From: Actinomadura soli
GTDB lineage: Bacteria; Actinomycetota; Actinomycetes; Streptosporangiales; Streptosporangiaceae
Length of the DNA: 32,954 bases
Assembly: GCF_005889715.1 (NCBI RefSeq)
Contig: NZ_VCKW01000072.1
Location: forward strand, 1 to 32,954
Direction: 5' to 3'
Of this stretch, positions 1 to 8,406 are shown in pieces. Numbering within the stretch: the stretch's first letter is position 1; the number at the start of each line of letters is the position of its first letter. The notes under the pieces were generated by a model. That model made no database searches, was not told the DNA's origin, and saw only the letters and a program-made list of their open reading frames with translations. The translations under genes and the position numbers were made by a program.

Positions 1-334
1 GGGGGTGAGGCCGCCCCGCGGGGGCGGGGCGGCGGCCGACGCGGCGACGGGCCGGGGGAGTGGCAGCGCGCACACGAAGTGGGGAGCTGTGCGGCGCGCA
101 TGGCCGGACGTCGCGTCCTGCAAAGACGAGATTGACATCTCATGAACGCGTGCGGACCATCACATTTGGTCATAAATCAGCGCTATGTAGGCTGAACTGC
201 GCTGTTTGCGCTTACGGCCCGGAATGAAGCAGTCCAGCCGTTGCCGCGGGCGGCCGGTACCGCGCCGAGCGGCGACTGGGGGCCGCTTCAACTCCGCGCC
301 GTGGTGCACCCAACGACCCCGCGTCCGGCAGGTG
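1..334. other. Non-coding left edge with a GC-rich hairpin
   Basis: No convincing gene is visible here. Positions 11-18 (CCGCCCCG) and 25-32 (CGGGGCGG) form a perfect 8-bp stem with a 6-base loop and could be a terminator for a gene lying to the left of the window. From about 130 to 215 the sequence is less GC-rich than its surroundings, as promoters often are in such genomes, but I cannot place a definite -10/-35 pair. The open frames in this stretch run antisense to the gene that ends at 335. Confidence 0.35.
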
Positions 335-1237
335 TCAGGTTGGGACGGGATGGTCGGGTTCGCAGCTGAGGAGTTCGTGCAGAACCGGCGGGAGTTCGTC
401 CCAGAGCCATTCGTTGAGCGTGCCGGGAAAGTCCGCCGGCGGCCGGATTGCAAGGCGGCTTGGGCCCGCCTCTACCAGGTGTACCGAGATCGGCCCGTCG
501 TCCCATATCGGGTCGCGGTTTCCCCAGTACGTCGCGAAGTCGATGCTCGTGAGCATCAGCTCGGCGGGCAGGATGTGCTCGCCGGGGTGCCTGCCCAGGG
601 GCAGCAGCCGCTGCGCGGTCGTGCGGAGGACGTTGAGCGCGGCCAGGTCATGCGGGCAGGCGACGCCGGTGATCTCCAGTTCGGGCAGCCCGAACCGGTG
701 CAGGCCGCGGGTGGCGAGGTCGACGCAGGCGCAGCCGTCGATGTCGTCCTCCTCGGCCGTGCAGCCGCCGGAGTTCCGGTAGGGCGGCAGCGAGGCGCCG
801 AGCCAGTCGTCGGCGAGGACGAACTCGTCGAAGCGTCCGAACGGCGCGACGGGGAGGACCTCGTTGGCGGCGACGTCCACGGGGACGCCGCAGAGCGACT
901 CGGCAACGGCCATTGCGGCGGCGCGTGCGAGGTGCGGCCCTGACGGCAGGTCACCGACCGGCAGGACGGACGAGACGCCGACGTGGCGTGTGGCCTGCCG
1001 GACCCGGTCGGCGTCCTCCTCGTCGGCGCCCGTCACGTTGCTGAGATCCCATGGCGAGTCCGCGGCGCGGTGGCAGGCCACCATGAGCCGGGGACTGCCG
1101 AGGCGGATCGACACCGCCGCGGCGAACGGGCCGGGGAGCCGTTGCCGGATGGCCGCCGCGAGGTCGCCGGGGTTCCGGTCGGTGGCGACGACGAAGCCGG
1201 CGGTCGTCTCCTCGGGAACTGTGATCGTGACGGGCAT
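335..1237 (-). CDS. Uncharacterised 300-aa protein, GCAC/ACPHD family, copy A
   Basis: I do not recognise a named family. The protein has 300 residues if it starts at the ATG at 1237, which is preceded by a GAGGAG ribosome site; an upstream in-frame start would add 74 low-complexity residues and is unlikely. There is no signal peptide or membrane segment. The best landmark is a C-terminal core with GCACV, TRGLHRFGLPE and VACPHDLAALNVLRTTA. Its cysteines could bind metal or form a disulphide, but this is a guess. A clear paralogue lies in the same orientation at 12506-13465. By eye the 46-residue core is identical at 38 positions, and the DNA there is also nearly identical, suggesting recent duplication or conversion. 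Both copies have the same upstream element about 78-79 bp before the start. The P450 gene ends 127 bp upstream on the same strand. Confidence 0.8.
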   Translation of the reverse strand: MPVTITVPEETTAGFVVATDRNPGDLAAAIRQRLPGPFAAAVSIRLGSPRLMVACHRAADSPWDLSNVTGADEEDADRVRQATRHVGVSSVLPVGDLPSGPHLARAAAMAVAESLCGVPVDVAANEVLPVAPFGRFDEFVLADDWLGASLPPYRNSGGCTAEEDDIDGCACVDLATRGLHRFGLPELEITGVACPHDLAALNVLRTTAQRLLPLGRHPGEHILPAELMLTSIDFATYWGNRDPIWDDGPISVHLVEAGPSRLAIRPPADFPGTLNEWLWDELPPVLHELLSCEPDHPVPT

Positions 1238-1315
1238 GGCGCTCTCCTCGGGCCTTGAACCGGCTGGTGGAGTCCAGCTTCGAGGAGATTCACGAGCGGA
1301 AGAAGAGAAATCGGC

Positions 1316-1328
1316 TTCTGTGGATAAC
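1316..1328 (-). promoter_or_regulatory. Conserved upstream element, copy 1
   Basis: On the minus strand this reads GTTATCCACAGAA, ending 79 bp before the start codon at 1237. It is followed after six bases by TTTCT, giving an AGAA-N6-TTCT dyad. A near-identical element precedes the paralogue (13543-13555), and a close relative precedes the regulator gene at 6934. It contains TTATCCACA, which matches the DnaA-box consensus; the recurrent spacing to start codons argues for a transcription signal rather than an origin. Confidence 0.45.
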
Positions 1329-1364
1329 GCCTGGAGAACTGTCGGGAATATCAGAATAAAGCGA

Positions 1365-2588
1365 TCAGAATGCGCAGGGGAGCACCTTGATTCCGTTGAT
1401 GAAGCTGCTGCGTTGCCTGACCGGCGCGTCCGTCGCGTGAAGGTTCGGGAGACGCGCATACAGCTCGCGGAGCAGCACCGTGACCTCGCGGCGGGCGAGG
1501 TGAGCGCCGAGGCAGAAATGCGGCCCGGGGGACCCGAAGCCCACGTGCGGGTTGGGGGAGCGCGTGATGTCGAACAGGTGGGGATCCCTGAACACGTTCT
1601 CGTCCCGGTTGGCCGAGTTGTAGTAGAGGATCACGCGGTCACCGGCACGATAGACGTGGCCTTGCATCTCGTGGTCGCGGGACAGGGTACGGCGCATCCA
1701 CGTCACCGGTGAGGCATAGCGGACGATCTCCTCGACGGCGCTCGGCAGGCGTCCGTCCAAGTCCGCGACGAGGACGTCCTTCTGGGCGGAGTGCTCGGTG
1801 AGCAGGACGACGGCGTGCGACAGCGCGTTGCGGGTCGTCTCGTTGCCCGCGATGACGAGCAGCGCGAAGAAGCGTCCGAGGTCACGGTCGTTGAGGGCCT
1901 CGCCGTCAACGTTCGCGCTCGTCAGCGCGGTGACCAGGTCGTCGGCCGGCTTCTCGCGGCGCAGGCGGCCGAGGTCGGCCATGAGCCCGTGCAGGTAGGA
2001 GAACTTCTCCGCGAGGACCGCCGGACGGTCCCGGCCGTCCGCGCCGACGTGGTCCGGGTCGCCGACGGCCAGGATCACGTTCGTGGCGTCGATGACGTCG
2101 TCGTACGCCGAGACAGGGATGCCCATCATCGAGCAGATGATCTGCAGGGGCATCGGCATGGCGACGTGCTCGACGAAGTCGCACGGCCCTCGCTCGGCCA
2201 GGTCGTCCACGATGCGACGCGCAAGCGCCGCGACGTCTCCGGTGACCCGTTCGACCAGCCTCGGCGTGAAGGAACGGGAGACGATCCGCCGGAGCCTGGC
2301 GTGCCCCGGATCGTCCATGCTGATCATGGAGCCGATGTATTCGGTGACCTGTGGCGGGGGATCGACGAGGCTGACGGCGGTGGGCGCGGAGCTGAACACC
2401 TCCGGTTTGCGGCTCGCCTCTGCCACCTGCTCGTACCGGGTCAGCGCGTAGAACCCGGGTCCGTCACTGAGGGGACAGAACACCGGCCTGTCCTCGGCCC
2501 GGAGCTCGGCGAAGTATTCGTCCCGCTCGGCTTGGGGTTTCGCCCAGAAATCCAGGCTCGACAGCTTCTGCTCGACAAGGGAGGGCAT
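1365..2588 (-). CDS. Cytochrome P450, CYP124-like
   Basis: This is a soluble haem monooxygenase of 407 residues, the usual length for bacterial P450s. The I-helix oxygen-activation motif AGNETT is at residues 247-252, the K-helix ExxR is E287-R290, and the haem loop GFGSPGPHFCLG places the thiolate ligand at Cys359. The sequence around NRDENVF...NPHVGFG resembles the CYP124/CYP125/CYP142 group, which hydroxylates methyl-branched lipids and cholesterol side chains. The substrate is inferred only from that resemblance. No ferredoxin or ferredoxin reductase gene is adjacent, so electrons must come from elsewhere. The ATG at 2588 is preceded by GGAAGG. A strong terminator hairpin separates it from gltA upstream, so it probably has its own promoter in the roughly 65 bp between. 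Confidence 0.93.
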   Translation of the reverse strand: MPSLVEQKLSSLDFWAKPQAERDEYFAELRAEDRPVFCPLSDGPGFYALTRYEQVAEASRKPEVFSSAPTAVSLVDPPPQVTEYIGSMISMDDPGHARLRRIVSRSFTPRLVERVTGDVAALARRIVDDLAERGPCDFVEHVAMPMPLQIICSMMGIPVSAYDDVIDATNVILAVGDPDHVGADGRDRPAVLAEKFSYLHGLMADLGRLRREKPADDLVTALTSANVDGEALNDRDLGRFFALLVIAGNETTRNALSHAVVLLTEHSAQKDVLVADLDGRLPSAVEEIVRYASPVTWMRRTLSRDHEMQGHVYRAGDRVILYYNSANRDENVFRDPHLFDITRSPNPHVGFGSPGPHFCLGAHLARREVTVLLRELYARLPNLHATDAPVRQRSSFINGIKVLPCAF

Positions 2589-2654
2589 TCGTGGGAGCCG
2601 CCTTCCGTGGGAGTCACCGTCTTCAGGCTAACCCGCACGCCGCAGAACGCGCTG

Positions 2655-2686
2655 AGAGCGGGCGGGCACGTGAGCCCGCCCGCTCT
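2655..2686 (-). terminator. Terminator hairpin after citrate synthase
   Basis: A perfect 13-bp inverted repeat (AGAGCGGGCGGGC and its complement) encloses a six-base loop. It lies 84 bp past the gltA stop and upstream of the P450 start. There is no T-run, as is common for actinomycete terminators. Confidence 0.75.
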
Positions 2687-2770
2687 GCACGAGGCGACGC
2701 TGGACAGTTCCAGTCGAGAAGGCGGCATGAACGGACCCCGGCAACGGGGACCGGTCACCCGGCGGACCCG

Positions 2771-4054
<1,284 letters not shown>

Positions 4055-4184
4055 GCGCGCTCACTCCCAACTGCGTCCCACACCTGCGTAGACGTTCCGT
4101 TCATCATCGTATCCACGTGATCACCGGCGCTTTTCAGCGGCCGCCTCGTTGACGCCGGGCGCGTGCGGGTGCTCCGGTGGATCC

Positions 4185-4847
4185 ATGACCCGTCACAACG
4201 CCACCGAGCTCGCTGCCCGCGCCCGCCGGGAGATCGCGGACGCGACGAGCCGGAACCGCTTCGTCGATCTGCTGGAATCAGGCGAGATGCCCAGGGAACG
4301 CCTGGTCTGGCTGGCCGGAGAGGAGTATCGGATCGTCAGCAGCGACCGGCGCAGTTTCGCGTTACTGGCGGCGCGGTTCCCCGAGGCGCCGTCCGGTGAA
4401 CTGTTCCTCGGACTCGCGCAAGGCGAGGGGCAGGCGCTGACGCTCCTCAGCGACTTCGCAGCCGCGCTCGGCGAAAGTGACGAGAATCTCAGCGCATACG
4501 AGCCGAAGCCGTTCGCGCAGGTCTATCCGGCCTACCTTGCGCAGAGGGCGGCTTTCGGAACCGCGAGCGAGGTCGCCCTCGCCATGCTGGCCAACCTCGA
4601 GGAGTGGGGCGCCTACTGCTCCCGCACAGCGGAGGCCCTCCGCACCCAGTACGGCTTCAGCGAGGCGGACGTCGGGTTCTTCACGTTCTTCGCCGAGTCG
4701 CCGCCCGGCTTCGTGGAACAGGCCCTGGACGTCATCGCGTCCGGCCTCGCCTCTGGAGACGATCCCGAGGAGGCCGTCCGCGCCGCCCGGCTCCTGCATA
4801 CGTACGAGACCGCCTTCTGGGAGGCGCTAGCGGAGGGCCTGACCTGA
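4185..4847 (+). CDS. TenA-fold (haem-oxygenase-like helical) protein
   Basis: A 220-residue all-helical protein resembling the TenA/PqqC/haem-oxygenase-like fold. The N-terminal half carries WLAGEEYRIVSSDRRSFALLAARFP (about 42-66), typical of the helix pair that lines the TenA pocket. Later segments such as LANLEEWGAYC and FTFFAESPPGFVEQALDVIASGL fit the same bundle. I do not see the cysteine nucleophile pattern of true thiaminase II with confidence, so thiamin salvage should not be assumed. The ATG at 4185 is preceded by GGTGG at a suitable distance; a TTG at 4149 is a less likely start. It diverges from gltA and converges with the kinase gene, with only 5 bp between their stop codons, so the two transcripts must overlap. 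Confidence 0.75.
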   Translation: MTRHNATELAARARREIADATSRNRFVDLLESGEMPRERLVWLAGEEYRIVSSDRRSFALLAARFPEAPSGELFLGLAQGEGQALTLLSDFAAALGESDENLSAYEPKPFAQVYPAYLAQRAAFGTASEVALAMLANLEEWGAYCSRTAEALRTQYGFSEADVGFFTFFAESPPGFVEQALDVIASGLASGDDPEEAVRAARLLHTYETAFWEALAEGLT

Positions 4848-4852
4848 GCTGA

Positions 4853-5755
4853 CTACAGGTGCGGTTCGCGTAGCGTCGGAAGCTCGGCGGTGATTTCGAC
4901 GAGGATCCGCTCCTGCACGCCGATCAACTGCTCCACGTCCACGGGCGGCCACTCCTCGCCGTAGTGAGCGTCCAACAGCGTGGACAGGGCGATGAGGATC
5001 TGCTCCGGTGAAGGGCGCTCTCCAGGATCCTTCACCAGGCAGCGTGTCACGAGGCCGCGCATAGGGTCGGGCAACCGGGCGAGGTCCGGTTCGCCATGGA
5101 CGATCCGGGCGCGCACCTTGTGGCCCGTCCCGAACGGCGCCGTGCCGGTAGTCGCGTACACGAGGGTCGAGCCCAGGGAGAAGACATCGCTCTGTGGCGC
5201 GACGGGATCGCCAAGGGCCTGCTCCGGTGACATGTACGCAGGCGTCCCCAGAATCTCCGTCTTCGACAGGGGCAGTGCGTCAAGGGGCCGCGCGATGCCG
5301 AAGTCGATGACCCTCGGCCCGTCCGAGGCGAGCAGGACGTTCGACGGCTTCAGATCCCTGTGGACGATCCCCGCCCGATGAATCGCGATCAGAGCCTCGG
5401 CCAGCCCCGCGCCCAGTCGGCAGGCGGCCTGTTCGCGGAGCGGCCCCTTCTCCCGGACGACGGTGGACAAGCTCACACCGCGGATGTACTGCGTCGCCAG
5501 CCACGGCTGGTCCGCGTCCGGATCGGCGTCGACGACGGGCGCCGTGTAGAAGCCGCTGACCGACTGCGCAGACGTCACTTCACGGCGGAATCTCGTCCTC
5601 CACCTGGGGTCGTCCAGGAGTTCCGGCCGGATGACCTTCACCGCGACCAGCCGTCTGCTCGGTGAGGCCCCGAGGAACACCTCGCCCATCCCCCCCGAGC
5701 CGAGCCGCGCGACCACGCGGTACGGGCCGATCTTTTCCGGAAGCTCTGGCTGCAT
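4853..5755 (-). CDS. Soluble Hanks-type Ser/Thr protein kinase
   Basis: A eukaryotic-like protein kinase of 300 residues from the ATG at 5755; an upstream ATG at 5794 would add 13 residues. All catalytic elements are visible: glycine loop GSGGMGEV (19-26), lysine 40, helix-C glutamate 59, catalytic loop HRDLKPSN (132-139), DFG (151-153) and the SPE version of APE (176-178). The protein stops about 50 residues after the kinase core with no transmembrane helix, PASTA or other sensor domain, so it is cytosolic and shorter than PknB-type kinases. It lies 70 bp behind the aldo/keto reductase on the same strand and may share its transcript. Its substrate cannot be read from the sequence. Confidence 0.93.
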   Translation of the reverse strand: MQPELPEKIGPYRVVARLGSGGMGEVFLGASPSRRLVAVKVIRPELLDDPRWRTRFRREVTSAQSVSGFYTAPVVDADPDADQPWLATQYIRGVSLSTVVREKGPLREQAACRLGAGLAEALIAIHRAGIVHRDLKPSNVLLASDGPRVIDFGIARPLDALPLSKTEILGTPAYMSPEQALGDPVAPQSDVFSLGSTLVYATTGTAPFGTGHKVRARIVHGEPDLARLPDPMRGLVTRCLVKDPGERPSPEQILIALSTLLDAHYGEEWPPVDVEQLIGVQERILVEITAELPTLREPHL

Positions 5756-5825
5756 GGGTATCCGATCGTGCTGGGGCGCGCTCAATCGTGCCATGCCGTT
5801 GCCGCTCGTCCGGCCGAATAGCCCC

Positions 5826-6764
5826 TCATGTCCAGGGGAGGGCGCTCCGTTCGGCCCAGTAGATTCCCGGTGCGACGCTCATGCCGGCCAGCACGTCGAG
5901 GTCGCCCTCATCCAGCGACACTTCTGCCGCGGCCAGGTTGGCGACCAACTGTTCGGGACTGACCGCGCCGATGAGGACCGTGTCCGCCCACGGTCGGCTG
6001 AGGGCTGAGGCAAGCGCCAGAGCGTCCGGCTGGACGAGGTTCTTGACCGCCACGGTCCGCATCGCCGCGGGCGGCCGCGTCGCGAGCCTTCCGTTGGCAA
6101 GAACTTCCTTGAGCAGCACATGCAGGCCCGCATCGTGCGCTTCCCGTAGAGCCTCCCCTGCAGAGGTCTCTAGGACGTTCCACGTCGATTGGACGGTGCT
6201 GAAGAGACGCTGCCCAGACACTTCCAGCGCTACCGCGCGACGGATCGTGTCGGCCTGCCCTGGCCCAGAGGTTGAGAACCCGACGCGGATACCGTCCGCG
6301 GCCGCTTCCGCAAGAGCCGCCTGCAGCCGCACGTCCTGGAACAAGGGGCTCTCTTCGGTCAGTGAATGCACTTGGTAGACGGACAGATAACCGTCGAGAA
6401 GAGCGCGAGTCTCTTCATACTGAGCCTGGTAACGGTCGAGACTGTGCTCCTTCACCTCGTGCACAGGCGCGTCAGTCTTCCATTCACCGACGTATGTGTA
6501 TCCCCACTTGCTGGATACCGTCACGTCAGGAGGGCCCTGCGCGGTCAGCCACCCACCGAGGAACTCCTCGGCTCTGCCGTACGACCGCGCCGTGTCCACC
6601 CACCGGATGCCGGCGGCGTAGGCCGCGTCGAGAACGTCCCAGGTCGCTTCGCGCATATGCGCCACGCTGCGGTCCGGCGGCAACGCGTCCGCCCGGCCAA
6701 CGTTGATGTACGCCGGACGGCCGAGCGCCGCCAACCCGATCCCGAGCCGGTGTATCGCGTTCAT
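5826..6764 (-). CDS. Aldo/keto reductase
   Basis: An NAD(P)H-dependent TIM-barrel oxidoreductase of 312 residues. The catalytic tetrad is complete: Asp57 and Tyr62 in DTARSYGRAE, Lys86 in SSKWGY and His133 in YQVHS. The start at the ATG at 6764 gives MNAIHRLGIGLAALGRP, the normal first strand; the upstream in-frame extension is non-homologous and Trp/Arg-rich. The substrate cannot be predicted, as this branch includes aldose- and sugar-active enzymes. The kinase gene follows 70 bp downstream, and the regulator gene at 6934 diverges, leaving a shared 170-bp promoter region. Confidence 0.9.
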   Translation of the reverse strand: MNAIHRLGIGLAALGRPAYINVGRADALPPDRSVAHMREATWDVLDAAYAAGIRWVDTARSYGRAEEFLGGWLTAQGPPDVTVSSKWGYTYVGEWKTDAPVHEVKEHSLDRYQAQYEETRALLDGYLSVYQVHSLTEESPLFQDVRLQAALAEAAADGIRVGFSTSGPGQADTIRRAVALEVSGQRLFSTVQSTWNVLETSAGEALREAHDAGLHVLLKEVLANGRLATRPPAAMRTVAVKNLVQPDALALASALSRPWADTVLIGAVSPEQLVANLAAAEVSLDEGDLDVLAGMSVAPGIYWAERSALPWT

Positions 6765-6839
6765 CCTCACAGCCTGGCACGCCGCGTTCCACCCCCAACC
6801 TACGAAATTCGCAGACAACACATACAAATCGCCCACCGG

Positions 6840-6852
6840 TTCATCCACAGAA
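6840..6852 (+). promoter_or_regulatory. Conserved upstream element, copy 2
   Basis: The plus strand reads TTCATCCACAGAA, ending 82 bp before the start codon at 6934. The bases that follow (TCGCGTTCTAGTGCTATTGG) match those after the element at 13543-13555 at most positions, including TTCTA and TGCT. AGAA and TTCT form a short dyad with a five-base spacer. It lies in the gap shared with the divergent aldo/keto reductase gene. Confidence 0.45.
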
Positions 6853-6933
6853 TCGCGTTCTAGTGCTATTGGCGGACGGCGTCGGCGAGGCTGTGTCGGG
6901 TCAACGTCCCGCCCTCGCAAGAAAGGCACGACA

Positions 6934-7719
6934 ATGCCCACACAGATCACTCGTGACCAATTCGGGGCTCACCAGTTCGCCGTCCATCTGGGGCTCACTC
7001 GGTGGCAGATGCGCGTCGGCCTGGAGCAGGGAATCGTTCCGGAACCCGATCTCGACGGTGAACGATGGTCCGCGGACCTCGCCGAGGAGTGCCGGGGATG
7101 CGGTGAGCAGGTCATCGCCAGGTTCGGTGACGATCCGCCGATCGGATCCGCCCGTGCGGCCGCCAGGCTGGCCGCGCGATTGGGGCTCGACGTCGAGCGG
7201 CGGGACATCGAGGTGCTGGCCGCCCAGGGAGACCTCGGCGTCATCAGCAGCTTCCGCGGACACCCGGTCTACCTCCTGCGCGACCTGGACCGGCTCGACC
7301 CCACCGTCGTGCGATCGGTGGTCTCCGCCCGGAAGGGCCCGCTGACCGACACCGTCGACGCCGGTGGAGCCGCGATGATCCTCGCCTGGCCGCGGAAGAC
7401 GTTCGAGCGCATCGCCGCCGAGCGCCACCTGGCGACAGACCGGCTCGGACGCTACTCGCTCGCCGACGTCCACGGCCTCGCAGCGGACGAGATCCTGGCG
7501 CGCCGGGTCGCCGAGGAGAAACGCGAAACGGCCCTGAAACGGACGCGGCGGTCCGAGACGAGAATGGAGGACGTCGTCCGCGGCTGGATGCTCCGCTGCA
7601 CCGCCTACCTGGACCGAGACGCCGACCAGCCGCCGGACATCAGCTCACTGAGCCGCGCGATCCGGGGTCTCACGTCCGTCAGGTCGGAGATCGACCGACA
7701 AGAACGAACGTCGCCCTAG
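6934..7719 (+). CDS. Putative DNA-binding protein with three winged-helix-like modules
   Basis: A 261-residue protein of no named family that I recognise. The ATG at 6934 is preceded by GAAAGG. Three stretches each look like an excisionase/MerR-type helix-turn-helix with a wing: about 15-50 (LGLTRWQMRVGLEQGIVP), about 74-116 (ARLGLDVERRDIEVLAAQGD...VYLLRDLDRL) and about 129-165 (ILAWPRKTFERIAAERHL...YSLADVHGL). A basic helical tail follows (KRETALKRTRRSETR). This suggests a sequence-specific DNA-binding protein using three modules in tandem, which is inferred from pattern only. It diverges from the aldo/keto reductase. Its upstream region holds the element shared with the two 300-residue paralogues, so it may be co-regulated with them or even be their regulator. 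Confidence 0.7.
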   Translation: MPTQITRDQFGAHQFAVHLGLTRWQMRVGLEQGIVPEPDLDGERWSADLAEECRGCGEQVIARFGDDPPIGSARAAARLAARLGLDVERRDIEVLAAQGDLGVISSFRGHPVYLLRDLDRLDPTVVRSVVSARKGPLTDTVDAGGAAMILAWPRKTFERIAAERHLATDRLGRYSLADVHGLAADEILARRVAEEKRETALKRTRRSETRMEDVVRGWMLRCTAYLDRDADQPPDISSLSRAIRGLTSVRSEIDRQERTSP

Positions 7720-7752
7720 ACGAGCACCCACGGCCATGTGACTCATATGCGC

Positions 7753-8181
7753 TCACCCGGACACACCCGCCGGGCCGCAGCGTGAGTGCGCCCCGTCCGG
7801 CCGGTATGGAAGCGGTGGCCGGGAGTGCGGGAGGGCCGGGCCCGGTCCGGGGAAGCCGGGGCCGTCCTGGGGGCGCGCGTGGCCGGCGAGGGCCTCCTGG
7901 ATGCGGCGCATCAGCAGCCGGCGCGCCTCGTCGGGGTCGCCGATCCCGACCAGGTCCACGTAGGTGATCGTGGACAGCAGCCCGTCGATCGGGCAGTCCT
8001 CGATGCGGACCGTGACCAGCTTGCGGGCTGGGTCGTCCGGGTCGGCCCGCAGCGCCGCCATCCACTCCAGCCGCCCGTATCTGGACCGCAGGTAGTTGCT
8101 CGACAGCACCGCGACCACGGCCTTGGCCTCCGACAGGCCCGCCGACCGGCGGTGGAGCCGGTTGCGACCGGAGTCTCCTGG
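7753..8181 (-). pseudogene. TIR-domain remnant (C-terminal half)
   Basis: The minus strand encodes GLSEAKAVVAVLSSNYLRSRYGRLEWMAA, then LVTVRIEDCP, ITYVDLVGIGDPDEARRLL and GFPGPG. This is the second half of the TIR domain found at the front of many actinomycete TIR/NB-ARC/TPR proteins. The first half, including the loop with the usual catalytic-site residues and the start codon, is missing: about 20 residues upstream the frame meets a TGA at 8182-8184. Downstream it ends in proline-rich sequence with no NB-ARC or repeat domain. The nearest possible start is a GTG at 8118, which would give a 121-residue truncated product. I read this as a decayed gene rather than a short functional protein. Confidence 0.6.
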
Positions 8182-8406
8182 TCAGTTGGACGTCCCCAGA
8201 GTCGGCTGGGTGCTACGTGGGTTTGCTGGCCGACCCTTGGGGTGGCTGGGCGCCTTCTAGGATCGGCCGAATCTAGGTTGAGTTCGACATGATGAAAGGC
8301 GGCGAGACCTAAGTCCGCTTGAACGTTATATAAGTCGAGTTGGAGATTTCTGTTGGGCGATTGGGCGTTCTGTGGGGTATTGGGTGAGTTGGTTGGACGT
8401 GGGTGC
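8182..8406. other. Non-coding, relatively AT-rich gap
   Basis: About 225 bp between the TIR remnant and the membrane-protein gene show no coding pattern. The segment around 8290-8370 contains TTATATAA and is clearly less GC-rich than the flanks, as would fit foreign or eroded DNA. Confidence 0.4.

Noticed and set aside
206..943. Long plus-strand open frame opposite the 300-residue protein
   Set aside because: It is the antisense shadow of a gene with a good ribosome site and a clear paralogue; high GC gives long spurious frames.
1316..1328. TTATCCACA as a replication-origin DnaA box
   Set aside because: Only one perfect box is present, with no box cluster and no dnaA/dnaN nearby; the repeated distance to start codons fits a promoter element better.
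4149..4184. TTG start for the TenA-fold protein
   Set aside because: The ATG at 4185 has a GGTGG site and begins the conserved helix; the extension is Gly/Cys-rich and lacks a site of its own.
8368..8377. Fourth copy of the shared upstream element (CCCCACAGAA on the minus strand) upstream of the TIR remnant
   Set aside because: Only the CACAGAA part matches; the preceding ATC and the following TTCT are missing and the distance is wrong.
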